From contig NZ_JBHUEJ010000008.1 of the NCBI RefSeq assembly GCF_042680565.1, positions 91,830-155,829 of the forward strand: a stretch of 64,000 nt of DNA, in the 5' to 3' direction. Position 1 is the first letter of the stretch, and each line of letters opens with the position of its first letter. Position numbers and translations under genes: made by a program. Of this stretch, positions 7,444 through 16,181 are shown piece by piece. Origin of the DNA: Ottowia flava (lineage in GTDB: Bacteria; Pseudomonadota; Gammaproteobacteria; Burkholderiales; Burkholderiaceae_C). The notes beneath the pieces were generated by a model that was not told the origin of the DNA, made no database searches, and saw only the letters and a list, made by a program, of their open reading frames with translations.

Positions 7444-8859
7444 TTAGATAAGCACCCGCCCTGGATTCATCAGCCCCTGCGGGTCCAGCGCCTGCTTGAT
7501 GCTGCGCATCAGCTGCAAGGCGACGGCTGATTTGTAGTGAGGCAGTTTGGCTGCTTTCAGGCTGCCGATGCCGTGTTCGGCGCTGATCGAGCCGTTATGC
7601 CGCGCGACGGCGTCGAACACCAGGGCGTTGATGCGGTCTTCTTCATCGCGCAGGAAGGCCTGCGCATCGCCGCCCTCGGGCGCCTGCACGTTGTAGTGCA
7701 GGTTGCCGTCGCCCAGGTGGCCGAAGTCGACCAGGCGCACGCCGGGGACTTCGCGCGCGAGCAGGGCGTCGGTTTCGGCGACGAAGGCGGGAATGCGCGA
7801 CACCGGCAGGCTGATGTCGTGCTTGATGTTCAGGCCCTCTTCGGCCTGGGCCAGCGGAATGCTTTCGCGGATGTGCCACAGGCCCTTTGCCTGGGTCAGG
7901 TTCTCGGCGACGACGGCGTCGGTGACGCAGCCGGCGGCCAGCGCGCCTTCCAGCAGCGCTTCAAAGCGGTCGCGCGCGTGGGCTTCGGATTCGCTGTCGG
8001 AGTTTTCCAGCAGCACGCACCAGAGCGATTCGCGCCACAGCGGCACGCGCAGTTGCGGGTAGTGTTTGTCGACCAGGCTGAGGGCGAACTGGCCCATCAC
8101 TTCAAAGCCCGTCAAGCCCGCGCCCAGTTGCCCGTGCGCCAGGCCGAGCAGCTCGACCGCGGCCTCCATCGACGGCACGGCAGCCCAGGCGGTGAGCTTG
8201 GCGGCCGGCTGCGGGTACAGCTTCATCGTGGCGGCGGTGATGATGCCCAGCGTTCCTTCGCTGCCGATGAACAAATCGCGCAGGTCGTAGCCGGTGTTGT
8301 CCTTGCGCAGGCCGGTCAGGCCGTGCCAGATGTCGCCCTGCGGCGTGACCACTTCCAGGCCCAGGCACAGCTCGCGTGCGTTGCCGTAGCGCACGACCTG
8401 CGTGCCGCCGGCGTTGGTCGCCAGGTTGCCGCCGATGGTGCAACTACCTTCGGCCGCCAGACTGAGCGGGAACAGAAAGCCTGCGTCGGCCGCGGCGGCT
8501 TGCAGGTTCTGCAGGATCGCGCCGGCTTCGACCGTGAGCGTCAGGTTGGCCGCATCGATGGCGCGCACCTTGTCCATGCGCCGCAGGCTGAGCACGACCT
8601 GCGTGCCGGTCTCGTCCGGCACCGAGCCGACGGCCAGGCCCGTGTTGCCGCCTTGCGGCACGATGGTGCCGCCGTGCTGGGCGCAGGCGCGCACCACGGC
8701 GGCCACCTGCTCGGCGTCGGCCGGGCGCACCACGGCCAGCGCGCGGCCGCGGGCGCGGCGGCGCCAGTCTTGTTCGTACGCCGTCAAATCGCCGTCGGTC
8801 AGCACGTGGGCGGTGCCGACGGCTTGCTGCAGAGCTTGGACAAGGGCAGAGGAAGTCAT
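7444..8859 (-). CDS. FAD-binding D-2-hydroxyacid dehydrogenase (D-lactate/D-2-hydroxyglutarate type)
   Basis: The 471-residue flavoprotein has the PCMH/VAO FAD-binding half (PQGGNTGLAVGSVP, SCTIGGNLATNAGG, LFIGSEGTLGIITA) and the GlcD/DLD C-terminal half with the metal-site motifs GHLGDGNLHYNV and ISAEHGIG, ending DPQGLMNPGRVL. Such enzymes oxidise D-lactate, D-2-hydroxyglutarate or glycolate and pass electrons to quinone or electron-transfer flavoprotein. It stands alone here. Its 5' leader is occupied by a copy of the 54-nt repeat that ends only 7 nt before the ATG, leaving no visible Shine-Dalgarno. Confidence 0.88.
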   Translation of the reverse strand: MTSSALVQALQQAVGTAHVLTDGDLTAYEQDWRRRARGRALAVVRPADAEQVAAVVRACAQHGGTIVPQGGNTGLAVGSVPDETGTQVVLSLRRMDKVRAIDAANLTLTVEAGAILQNLQAAAADAGFLFPLSLAAEGSCTIGGNLATNAGGTQVVRYGNARELCLGLEVVTPQGDIWHGLTGLRKDNTGYDLRDLFIGSEGTLGIITAATMKLYPQPAAKLTAWAAVPSMEAAVELLGLAHGQLGAGLTGFEVMGQFALSLVDKHYPQLRVPLWRESLWCVLLENSDSESEAHARDRFEALLEGALAAGCVTDAVVAENLTQAKGLWHIRESIPLAQAEEGLNIKHDISLPVSRIPAFVAETDALLAREVPGVRLVDFGHLGDGNLHYNVQAPEGGDAQAFLRDEEDRINALVFDAVARHNGSISAEHGIGSLKAAKLPHYKSAVALQLMRSIKQALDPQGLMNPGRVLI

Positions 8860-8866
8860 GCTGAAT

Positions 8867-8920
8867 GCTATTGAAGTGGTAGCTGGTTGCGCAGATTCAT
8901 CTAGGGCTTCAGGCCGATTC
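8867..8920 (-). repeat. 54-nt interspersed repeat, copy 3
   Basis: Read on the minus strand: GAATCG, 22 nt, GCGC, AACCAGCTACC and a terminal AGC. It fills the leader of the D-2-hydroxyacid dehydrogenase gene. Confidence 0.85.
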
Positions 8921-9023
8921 GATGACTATTCTGGGCTTTCACGGCGTCGCACGGGCAGCGGGTGCACGCGGACTTCATCTTAGGCGCAGGGCGGTGCGCC
9001 TGGCCCGCGCGTGGTGATTTCGT

Positions 9024-9443
9024 TCAGCCTTCAATCACCTGACGCGCCATGCCCAGAAACTGCTCACGCTCGTTCGCGTTCAGGGGCTCCAGGATGTCGA
9101 CCTGCAAGGCCTGCACCACGGGCAGCAGGGCGGCGAACATCGCCTCGCCGTCCTCGGTCAGCGACAGCACGCGCGCCCGGCGGTCGCGCTCGCTCACGGT
9201 GCGCAGGATCCAGCCCTTCTGCTCCAGCCGCTCGATCACGCCGCCGATCGTCGCGCGGTCGTAGGCGATGCGCTCGGCGACGCCCGCCTGGTCGATGCCG
9301 GGGTGCGCGCGGATGGCGTCCAGCGCGGCGAACTGCACCTGCGTCAAATCGAAGCCCGCCATCTGCGTGCGCTGGGCAAAGGTCTGGGTGGACTGCTGGT
9401 GCAGCCGGCGGATCAGGTGGCCCGCCATGTCGAGTGAATTCAT
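9024..9443 (-). CDS. mobR: MarR-family regulator, MobR-like
   Basis: The 139-residue winged-helix protein has the MarR core IDQAGVAERIAYDRATIGGVIERLEQKGWILRTVSERDRRARVLSLTEDGEAMF. It is divergent from the 3-hydroxybenzoate hydroxylase gene. This is the arrangement described for MobR and mobA of Comamonas testosteroni, where MobR represses mobA until 3-hydroxybenzoate binds. The start has a good Shine-Dalgarno (CAGGAGCC). Assignment rests on family plus context. Confidence 0.85.
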   Translation of the reverse strand: MNSLDMAGHLIRRLHQQSTQTFAQRTQMAGFDLTQVQFAALDAIRAHPGIDQAGVAERIAYDRATIGGVIERLEQKGWILRTVSERDRRARVLSLTEDGEAMFAALLPVVQALQVDILEPLNANEREQFLGMARQVIEG

Positions 9444-9505
9444 GGCTCCTGCGGCCTCCGGTGCGTTGGTGCTGAGCTGACGGGCGTTGTGTCGGTCAAT
9501 TGATA

Positions 9506-9522
9506 TGTATTCATACAGTATG
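9506..9522. promoter_or_regulatory. Overlapping inverted repeats, candidate MobR operator
   Basis: TGTAT-TC-ATACA (9506-9517) is a perfect dyad. It overlaps a second one, CATAC-A-GTATG (9512-9522). Both lie in the AT-rich 155-nt region between mobR and mobA, where a repressor site is expected. I could not place the -35/-10 boxes with confidence. Confidence 0.6.
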
Positions 9523-9601
9523 GACGCGAATAGTAAGTATAGATATTATGAAGGCCGCGCCAACCACTTGACCTTGGCGCCCAGACGCAAGGAGACAGGT
9601 G

Positions 9602-11512
9602 ATGCAGTTCTACAAGAATGGATTTCGCGGCGGCAACCCCGACATCAAGGAGGCCGCGCCCCACCGCCGCAACCGCGGCACCAACGAGCCGCTGCCGGAG
9701 AAGGTGGACGTGCTGATCGCGGGCACTGGGCCGGCCGGCCTCTGCTTGGCGGCGCAGCTGGCGCAGTTCCCCGACATCAGCACCATGATCGTCGAACGCA
9801 TGCCCAGCAACATCATCAAGGGCAAGGCCGACGGCATCAACACGCGCAGCATGGAGATGTTTCAGGCCTTCGGCTTTGCCGACAAGGTCAAGCGCGAGAC
9901 CTACTGGGTCAACCAGACCGCGTTCTGGATGCCCGACCCGGCCAACCCTGCGCACATCCGCCGCGTGGGCCGTGTGCAGGACGTGGCCGACGACAGCTCG
10001 GAAATGCCGCACATCCTGATCAACCAGGCGCGGCTGCACGAGCTGTTCCTGGAGGTGATGAAGAACTCGGCCTCGCGCCTGGAGCCCGACTACGGCTGGG
10101 AAGTGGTCGGCCTGACGGTGGACCCGAAGACCGACGACCATCCCGTGACGGTGACGCTGAAGGATTCGTCCGGCATCAACTGGTGGGCGACGCGCACGGT
10201 ACGTGCGAACTATGTGGTCGGCTGCGACGGCGCCCATTCGGCGGTGCGCAAGGCGATCGGCGGCGAGCTGCACGGCGACGCAGCGCACCAGGCCTGGGGC
10301 GTGATGGACATCCTGGCCAATACCGATTTTCCCGACGTGCGGCAAAAATGCCTGATCTCGTCGGCGAACGAGGGCAACGTGCTCATCCTGCCGCGCGAGG
10401 GCGGGTACGTGTTCCGCATGTATGTCGAGCTGGACAAGCTCAACCCCGACGAGAAAGCGGCCAACCGTAAGCTGACGCAAGAGGACATGATCGCGGCGGC
10501 CAACCGCATCATCCGCCCGTATGCGCTGGACGTGAAGGAAGTCGTCTGGTGGTCGATCTACGACATCGGGCACAGCATCACCGACAAGTTCGACGACGTG
10601 CCCGAGGGCTCGGACCGGGCACCGCGCGTCTTCACCGCGGGCGATGCCTGCCACACGCATTCGCCCAAGGCGGGGCAGGGCATGAACGTGTCGATGCAGG
10701 ACACCTTCAACCTGGGTTGGAAGCTGGTGCACGTGCTGCAGGGCCGCGCCGACGCGAGTTTGCTGCGCAGCTATTCGAAAGAGCGCCTGACCGAGGCCAA
10801 GCGCCTGGTCGACACCGACCACCACTGGTCGCGCGTGATGTCTGCCCCCACTACCCAGGCCGAGCGCGACGGCACCGAAGAGCCGCGCATCATTCGCCAG
10901 TTCAAGGAAAACCTTGAATTCACCGGCGGCACGGCCGTGAAGTACGACACCTCGAACCTGTTCGCGCCTGGCACGCACCAGTCGCTGGCCAAGGGCGAGG
11001 CGATCGGCCGGCGCTTCCATTCGGCGCCGGTGGTGCGGGTGTCGGACGCCAAGCAGATGCAACTGGGCCACGCCGCTGAGGCCGACGCGCGCTGGCGCAT
11101 CTACGCCTTCGCTGGCAAGGCGGACGGCTCGAACCCCGGTTCGGCCATCCACCAACTGGCGGACTGGCTGGAAAAAGACCCCCAATCCCCGGTCGTCAAG
11201 CACACCCGCCCCGGCGAGGACGTGGACGCCGTCATCGACTTCCGCGCCATCTTCCAGCAGACCTTTGATGAGCTGGCCTACGAGCACATGCCCTCGTTGC
11301 TCAAGCCTCAGACCGGCAAGCTGGGGCTGCAGGACCACGAAAAGGTGTTCTGCGTCGACCACAAGGGCGCGGGCGACATCTTCGACATGCGCCGCATCGA
11401 CCGCGAAAAGGGCTGCATGGTGGTCGTGCGGCCGGACCAGTACGTGGCGCACGTGCTGCCGCTCAATGGCTTTGACGAGCTGGCGGCGTTCTTCGCGGGC
11501 ATCCTGCGCTGA
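9602..11512 (+). CDS. mobA: 3-hydroxybenzoate 4-monooxygenase (flavoprotein hydroxylase)
   Basis: The 636-residue product matches the length and layout of MobA: FAD Rossmann motif GTGPAGLCLA near residues 41-50, KADGINTRSMEMFQAFG, the DG fingerprint CDGAHSAVR, the GDACHTHSPKAGQGMN FAD site near residue 345, and the phenol hydroxylase-type C-terminal thioredoxin fold ending DQYVAHVLPLNGFDELAAFF. It converts 3-hydroxybenzoate to protocatechuate with NADPH and O2. The ATG at 9602 has AAGGAG at 9589-9594, so it is preferred over an overlapping GTG at 9599. Ring-cleavage genes for protocatechuate are not in the window. Confidence 0.9.
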   Translation: MQFYKNGFRGGNPDIKEAAPHRRNRGTNEPLPEKVDVLIAGTGPAGLCLAAQLAQFPDISTMIVERMPSNIIKGKADGINTRSMEMFQAFGFADKVKRETYWVNQTAFWMPDPANPAHIRRVGRVQDVADDSSEMPHILINQARLHELFLEVMKNSASRLEPDYGWEVVGLTVDPKTDDHPVTVTLKDSSGINWWATRTVRANYVVGCDGAHSAVRKAIGGELHGDAAHQAWGVMDILANTDFPDVRQKCLISSANEGNVLILPREGGYVFRMYVELDKLNPDEKAANRKLTQEDMIAAANRIIRPYALDVKEVVWWSIYDIGHSITDKFDDVPEGSDRAPRVFTAGDACHTHSPKAGQGMNVSMQDTFNLGWKLVHVLQGRADASLLRSYSKERLTEAKRLVDTDHHWSRVMSAPTTQAERDGTEEPRIIRQFKENLEFTGGTAVKYDTSNLFAPGTHQSLAKGEAIGRRFHSAPVVRVSDAKQMQLGHAAEADARWRIYAFAGKADGSNPGSAIHQLADWLEKDPQSPVVKHTRPGEDVDAVIDFRAIFQQTFDELAYEHMPSLLKPQTGKLGLQDHEKVFCVDHKGAGDIFDMRRIDREKGCMVVVRPDQYVAHVLPLNGFDELAAFFAGILR

Positions 11513-11545
11513 GCCGCGTCCGCCGCGCGCTCCGCGGGCGGCAGG

Positions 11546-11971
11546 TCAGGTGCCTGAAACCGCGGCCGCCGCCTTGGCCTCGCGCTGTCGCAGGCGGATG
11601 TGCGCGGTGCACGCCACAAACAGGATCACCACCAACACCACTTCGCCCCACGCGTAGTAAGACGACGGCGCGCGGTCGCTGGTGGCGCGTACCACGCCTT
11701 CGACGAAATACAGCCAGATGAACAAGGCCAGAGCGCGGTAGGTGTACATGCGCATGCGCAGCAGTCCGGGCAGTGCCAGCAGCAGCGGCAGCGCCTTGAG
11801 TGCCAACCAGGAACCGCCCGGGCGCAGCGGCGCCAGCCAGAGCTCCCACGCCAGGCACAGCGCGGTCAGCGCCAGCAGCGCCAGCACGGCGATGGCGCGC
11901 GTGGTGCGGGCGGACGAGGGGGAGGGCGCTGGTGCAGGAACGGAAGGCGAGGGCATGGGCGGTGGCATCAT
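11546..11971 (-). CDS. DUF2069 family inner-membrane protein
   Basis: About 141 residues with four hydrophobic segments (AIAVLALLALTALCLAW, ALKALPLLLALPGLL, YRALALFIWLYFVEGVV, WGEVVLVVILFVACTAHI) after a Pro/Ser-rich N-terminus. The YRALALFIWLYFVEGVVRA pattern is characteristic of DUF2069 in my recollection. Function unknown. The start is uncertain: Met codons at 11980, 11971, 11968 and 11956 are in frame and none has a clear Shine-Dalgarno. Its 5' end touches or overlaps the start of the divergent yihY. Confidence 0.75.
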   Translation of the reverse strand: MMPPPMPSPSVPAPAPSPSSARTTRAIAVLALLALTALCLAWELWLAPLRPGGSWLALKALPLLLALPGLLRMRMYTYRALALFIWLYFVEGVVRATSDRAPSSYYAWGEVVLVVILFVACTAHIRLRQREAKAAAAVSGT

Positions 11972-11978
11972 ACCGACC

Positions 11979-13292
11979 ATGAATCTGGACGGGCTCAAGA
12001 ACCGGCTGCGGACCTTTGTCACGGACATCACCGACTTCCCGGTGCTGCCGACGGCCGCCACGCTGTGGGAGCGCTTCCAGCAGGACCGCCTTGGCCTGAC
12101 GGCCAGCTCGCTCACCTTCACGACCACGCTGGCACTGGTGCCGTTCTTTGCCGTGGTGCTAGCGGTGTTCACGGCCTTCCCGCTGTTTGCCGAGCTGAAG
12201 GACGCGCTGGAGCAGTGGCTGATCGACAGCCTGATTCCCGCCAGCATCTCCCGCAACGTGCTGGACTACCTTACCCAGTTCGCCACCAAGGCGAGCGAGT
12301 TGGGCACCGTTGGCCTGGCCGTGCTGTTCATCACGGCGCTGTCGCTGATGCTGACGATCGACCACACGCTGAACGCCATCTGGCGCGTCAGCGCCCGCCG
12401 CCCGCTGGGCCAGCGCCTGCTGGTGTACTGGGCCGCGTTGACGCTGGGGCCGCTGGTGCTGGGCGGCAGCCTGGCGATCACCTCCTACGTGGTCAGCCAT
12501 TCGCGCGGACTGATCCCCGTGATGCCCGGCGGTTTGAACTTGGCGCTGGACACGTTGCAGGCCGCCTTGATGGTCGGTGGCCTGACGCTGCTGTACCGCT
12601 TCGTGCCGAACACGCCGGTGAAGTGGAAGCACGCTTTGGCTGGCGCGGTGTTCGTGGCCGTGTGCATCGGTCTGGCCAAGCAGATCCTGGGCTGGTACCT
12701 GTCCAGCATGCCCACGTATTCGCTGATCTACGGGGCCTTCGCCACGGTGCCGATCCTGTTGCTGTGGATCTACCTCAGCTGGCTGATCGTGCTGTTCGGC
12801 GCCGTCATCGCGGCCTACCTGCCCAGCCTGCTCTCGGGCGTGGCGCGGCGCGGCGGTGGGCCGGGCTGGGAATTTCAGCTGGCGGTAGAAGTGCTGCAGG
12901 CCCTGGCACGCATGCGCGGCACGGCCACGCGGGGCCTGAAGCTGCCGCAGCTGGCCAACCTGCTGCGGGTCGACAGCTTGCAGCTCAGCCCGGTGTTGGA
13001 AGCCCTGGCGTCGCTGGACTGGGTCGGCCAGCTGGCGACCGACCGCGACAACGAAGAGCCGCGCCACGTGCTGCTGATCGAGCCCGCCAAGGAGCCCCTG
13101 CGCCCGCTGGTCGAGCGCCTGCTGCTCAAGCCCGACCGCGCGCTGGACGCCTGGTGGCAGAACGAAGGGGTGGCCGGCCTCACCGTGGCCGACCTGCTGA
13201 ACGTGCCCGCGCCCCACGCGGCCGATGCTCTGCCGCAGGCGAAGGCCAAAGGCGATTTCAAGTCAAATCAGGCCTCAGTCCTACGGGAATAA
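11979..13292 (+). CDS. yihY: YihY/UPF0761 family inner-membrane protein
   Basis: The 437-residue polytopic protein has the YihY core: DRLGLTASSLTFTTTLALVPFFAVVLAVFTAFP, a signature ITALSLMLTIDHTLNAIWRV, KHALAGAVFVAV and YGAFATVPILLLWIYLSWLIVLFGA. These proteins were once misnamed ribonuclease BN; the role is unresolved. A cytoplasmic C-terminal winged-helix-like tail follows (GLKLPQLANLLRVD). A start at 11955 with AAGG upstream is possible. The last residues and the stop codon are encoded by a copy of the 54-nt repeat. Confidence 0.88.
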   Translation: MNLDGLKNRLRTFVTDITDFPVLPTAATLWERFQQDRLGLTASSLTFTTTLALVPFFAVVLAVFTAFPLFAELKDALEQWLIDSLIPASISRNVLDYLTQFATKASELGTVGLAVLFITALSLMLTIDHTLNAIWRVSARRPLGQRLLVYWAALTLGPLVLGGSLAITSYVVSHSRGLIPVMPGGLNLALDTLQAALMVGGLTLLYRFVPNTPVKWKHALAGAVFVAVCIGLAKQILGWYLSSMPTYSLIYGAFATVPILLLWIYLSWLIVLFGAVIAAYLPSLLSGVARRGGGPGWEFQLAVEVLQALARMRGTATRGLKLPQLANLLRVDSLQLSPVLEALASLDWVGQLATDRDNEEPRHVLLIEPAKEPLRPLVERLLLKPDRALDAWWQNEGVAGLTVADLLNVPAPHAADALPQAKAKGDFKSNQASVLRE

Positions 13293-13320
13293 GCGCGGCC
13301 AGCTATTGAAAAAGTAGCTG
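13265..13320 (+). repeat. 54-nt interspersed repeat, copy 4, forming the 3' end of yihY
   Basis: AAATCA, 22 nt, GCGC, then GGCCAGCTATTGA and TAGC. The stop codon TAA of yihY and its last codons (about NQASVLRE) lie inside the repeat. Confidence 0.85.
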
Positions 13321-13352
13321 ACGCCGTGATTCTCGCCCATCGAGCGCTTGGA

Positions 13353-14159
13353 TCAGGCCGCCAGAAAATCGCGCAATGCGAACAGCACTTCGTCCGGCGC
13401 TTCGGTCATCAGCGCGTGTCCGGCCTCGACTTCGACGATCTGCGCCAGCCGCGCATGCTGCGCCAATGCCTTGGCCGACTTGGGCGGCGTCATCTGGTCG
13501 TGCTTGCCCACCAGAAACAGGGTGGGGCAATGCACCGCGGGCATCGCCTGCTCGCCACCGGCATAGTCGTCGCAGGCCTTGAAGCCCGTGTAGAACACGT
13601 TCACCTTGGGGTTGCTGGCCAGCACGCGGCGCATCAGCGCGCGCGAGCCACCATACAGCCAGGTGCCGGGGCCCAGCGACGAGGGCGGCGGCGCCAGCGT
13701 GCTGTGCGAGAAGGTGTTGACCATGGCGATGGCTTTTTCGGGCGCCTTGACCGATGCCTCCAGCAGCGCGGGCGACACCTTCATTGGGAAGGCCGTGCCC
13801 GCCAGCACCAGATGACTGACGTGGGCAGGCGAGCGCGCCGCCGCCTCCAGCGCGATCAGCGAGCCAAAGCTGTGACCGACCAGCGCGGCCTGCTCCACGC
13901 CGACCGCGGCCAGCAGCGCCAGCACGGTGTCGGCCGCAGCCTCCACCGTCGCGGGCGGCTCCCCACCGCTACGCCCCTGGCCGGGCAGGTCGATGGCGAG
14001 CACGTTCCAGCCATGGTTGGCGAGGTAGCGGCTTTGGAGGATCCACACACTGTGGTCGTTGAGCACGCCGTGGATGAACACGACGGTGGGCTTGGCGGCA
14101 TCGAAATCCTTGCCGCCCGTGTAGGCGTAAAGCGGCGCGCCGCTGACTTGGATGTGCAT
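13353..14159 (-). CDS. Alpha/beta-hydrolase
   Basis: The 268-residue protein has the oxyanion HGVLND segment (FIHGVLNDHSVW), nucleophile elbow GHSFGS near residue 95, a late Asp (VGKHDQM) and a His in EAGHALMTEAPDE near the end, giving a complete Ser-Asp-His triad. Similar proteins include esterases and C-C bond hydrolases. No signal peptide is seen. It lies alone between yihY (convergent) and metY, and the substrate cannot be deduced. Confidence 0.85.
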   Translation of the reverse strand: MHIQVSGAPLYAYTGGKDFDAAKPTVVFIHGVLNDHSVWILQSRYLANHGWNVLAIDLPGQGRSGGEPPATVEAAADTVLALLAAVGVEQAALVGHSFGSLIALEAAARSPAHVSHLVLAGTAFPMKVSPALLEASVKAPEKAIAMVNTFSHSTLAPPPSSLGPGTWLYGGSRALMRRVLASNPKVNVFYTGFKACDDYAGGEQAMPAVHCPTLFLVGKHDQMTPPKSAKALAQHARLAQIVEVEAGHALMTEAPDEVLFALRDFLAA

Positions 14160-14250
14160 GGTCAGGACTCCCGCCGGGCCGCCCCAAGGGAGGCCTGCGC
14201 CCCCTCGGGGGGCAGTGAATACACGAAGTGAGGAACGTGGGGGTTCATGG

Positions 14251-15561
14251 TTACGCCCCCGCCTTCTCGGCCGCTTTCAGCGCGCGCTTCAGGTCGTCGA
14301 TCAGGTCGTCGGCGTCCTCCAGCCCGATCGACAGGCGGATCGTGCCGGGGCCGATGCCCGCGCCGGCCAGGGCCTCGTCGCTCATGCGGAAATGCGTCGT
14401 GCTGGCCGGGTGGATGACCAGGCTGCGGCAATCGCCCACGTTGGCCAGGTGGCTGAAGATCTTCAGCGTCTCGATGAACTTCTTGCCCTGCTCGCGCGTG
14501 CCTTTCATGTCGAAGCTGAACACGCTGCCCGCGCCTTTGGCGCCGTGCTTGAGCAGGCGGCCGGCCAGCGCGTGGCTGGGGTGCGATTCGAGCAGCGGGT
14601 GGCCCACTTTCTGCACGAACGGGTGTTCGGCCAGGAAGCGCACCACCTTTTCGGTGTTGGCGATGTGCTTTTCCATGCGCAGCGGCAGGGTCTCGATGCC
14701 CTGCAGGATCAGCCAGGCGCTGTGCGGGCTCAGGCAGGCGCCAAAGTCGCGCAGGCCTTCGCGGCGCGCGCGCAGCAGAAAGGCACCCACGGTGCTTTCC
14801 TCGCTGAACACCATGTTGTGGAAGCCGTCATAGGTTTCGGTCAGTTCGGCGAACTTGCCGCTCTTGTCCCAGTCGAAGCTGCCACCGTCGACCACGATGC
14901 CGCCGATCACCGTACCGTGCCCCGAGAGGAACTTGGTGGCCGAGTGGTAGACGAGATCGGCGCCGTGCTCGAAGGGTTTGAGCAGGTAGGGCGTCGTGAA
15001 GGTGGAGTCGACCAGCAGCGGCACACCCGCTTCGTGGGCGATCTGGCCGACGGTCGGGATGTCGAGCACATCCAGCCCCGGGTTGCCCACGGTTTCGCCA
15101 AACAGGAGCTTGGTGTTGGGTCGGATCGCGGCCTTCCAGCCGTCGATGTCGCCGGGCTGGACGAAGGTCGTCTCGATGCCGAAGCGCCGCATCGTGTAAT
15201 GCAAAAGGTTCTGGCTGCCACCGTACAGTGCCGTGCTGGCCACGATGTGGCTGCCCGCGCCCATGAGCGTGGCCACCGTCAGGTGCAGCGCTGCCTGGCC
15301 GCTGGCCGTGGTGATGGCGCCAATGCCGCCTTCCAGCGCCGACACGCGCTGCTCCAGCACCGCGTTGGTCGGGTTGCTGATGCGGCTGTAGACGTGGCCC
15401 GAGCGTTCCAGGTTGAAGAGGGCGGCCGCGTGGTCGCTGGATTCGAAGACGAAGGACGTCGACAGGTGGATCGGCACGGCGCGCGCGCCGGTACTGGGGT
15501 CGGGGGCGGCGCCTGCGTGCAGTGCGAGCGTGTCAAAGCCAGGGTCGGCGTAGCCGGACAT
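14251..15561 (-). CDS. metY: O-acetylhomoserine aminocarboxypropyltransferase (sulfhydrylase)
   Basis: The 436-residue Cys/Met-metabolism PLP enzyme begins FDTLALHAGAAPDPSTGARAVPIHLSTSF and carries YSRISNPTNAVLE, the SGQAALHL segment, and SATKFLSGHGTVIGG with the PLP-binding lysine. The length and the EGG..A.A.ASGQAA pattern fit MetY rather than the shorter MetB/MetC. It makes homocysteine from O-acetylhomoserine and sulfide in the cytoplasm. Single gene; no riboswitch is obvious in the 100 nt upstream. Confidence 0.9.
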   Translation of the reverse strand: MSGYADPGFDTLALHAGAAPDPSTGARAVPIHLSTSFVFESSDHAAALFNLERSGHVYSRISNPTNAVLEQRVSALEGGIGAITTASGQAALHLTVATLMGAGSHIVASTALYGGSQNLLHYTMRRFGIETTFVQPGDIDGWKAAIRPNTKLLFGETVGNPGLDVLDIPTVGQIAHEAGVPLLVDSTFTTPYLLKPFEHGADLVYHSATKFLSGHGTVIGGIVVDGGSFDWDKSGKFAELTETYDGFHNMVFSEESTVGAFLLRARREGLRDFGACLSPHSAWLILQGIETLPLRMEKHIANTEKVVRFLAEHPFVQKVGHPLLESHPSHALAGRLLKHGAKGAGSVFSFDMKGTREQGKKFIETLKIFSHLANVGDCRSLVIHPASTTHFRMSDEALAGAGIGPGTIRLSIGLEDADDLIDDLKRALKAAEKAGA

Positions 15562-15662
15562 GGCGTCTCCTCTGGTTGTGGCCGGGGGCCGGGTCGGTCA
15601 AGCCACGCATTGTGGGCTATATTTCCCGGGACTGTCGCCTGCGCGCGACACCGGAGCTTCAC

Positions 15663-16127
15663 ATGAAAGTCAGCGATATTCTGCGTCTGAAGGGCAACGT
15701 TCTGTACACGATCACGCCCGAAGACAGCCTGGCGGACGCCGCCCAACTGATGGCCGAGCGCGACATCGGCTCGCTCGTCGTGATGTCGCACGGGCGCGTG
15801 GTCGGCATCCTGACCTTCCGCGAGGTGATTCAGGCCGCCGTGAAAAACGGCGGCAGCTTCGGCAGCACGACGGTGTACCGCGCCATGGACCCCGGCCCGC
15901 TGATCTGCACCATGGAAACCGACATGGACGAGGTGCGCCGCATGATGCTGGACCGCCATGCGCGCTACCTCCCGGTCATCGACAACCGCCAACTGATGGG
16001 CGTGATCAGCTTCTACGACGTCGCCAAGGCCGTGGTGGACAGCCAGAATTTCGAGAACCGCATGCTCAAGGCCTACATCCGCGACTGGCCGGAAGAGAAC
16101 GGCAAGACCGATACCGATTTCCCCTGA
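15663..16127 (+). CDS. CBS-domain pair protein
   Basis: The 154-residue soluble protein consists of two CBS motifs: VLYTITPEDSLADAAQLMAERDIGSLVVM..GRVVGILTFREVI and CTMETDMDEVRRMMLDRHARYLPVID..QLMGVISFYDVAKAV. CBS pairs bind adenine nucleotides and act as energy sensors. The ATG follows a plausible TATATT promoter element at about 15617-15622. It lies just upstream of aroC in the same direction, without evident functional link. Confidence 0.88.
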   Translation: MKVSDILRLKGNVLYTITPEDSLADAAQLMAERDIGSLVVMSHGRVVGILTFREVIQAAVKNGGSFGSTTVYRAMDPGPLICTMETDMDEVRRMMLDRHARYLPVIDNRQLMGVISFYDVAKAVVDSQNFENRMLKAYIRDWPEENGKTDTDFP

Positions 16128-16181
16128 GCGTTCGAGGCCGCCACGGCGCCGGGCGCGCTGCCGGTTGGGGATAATCGGCGC

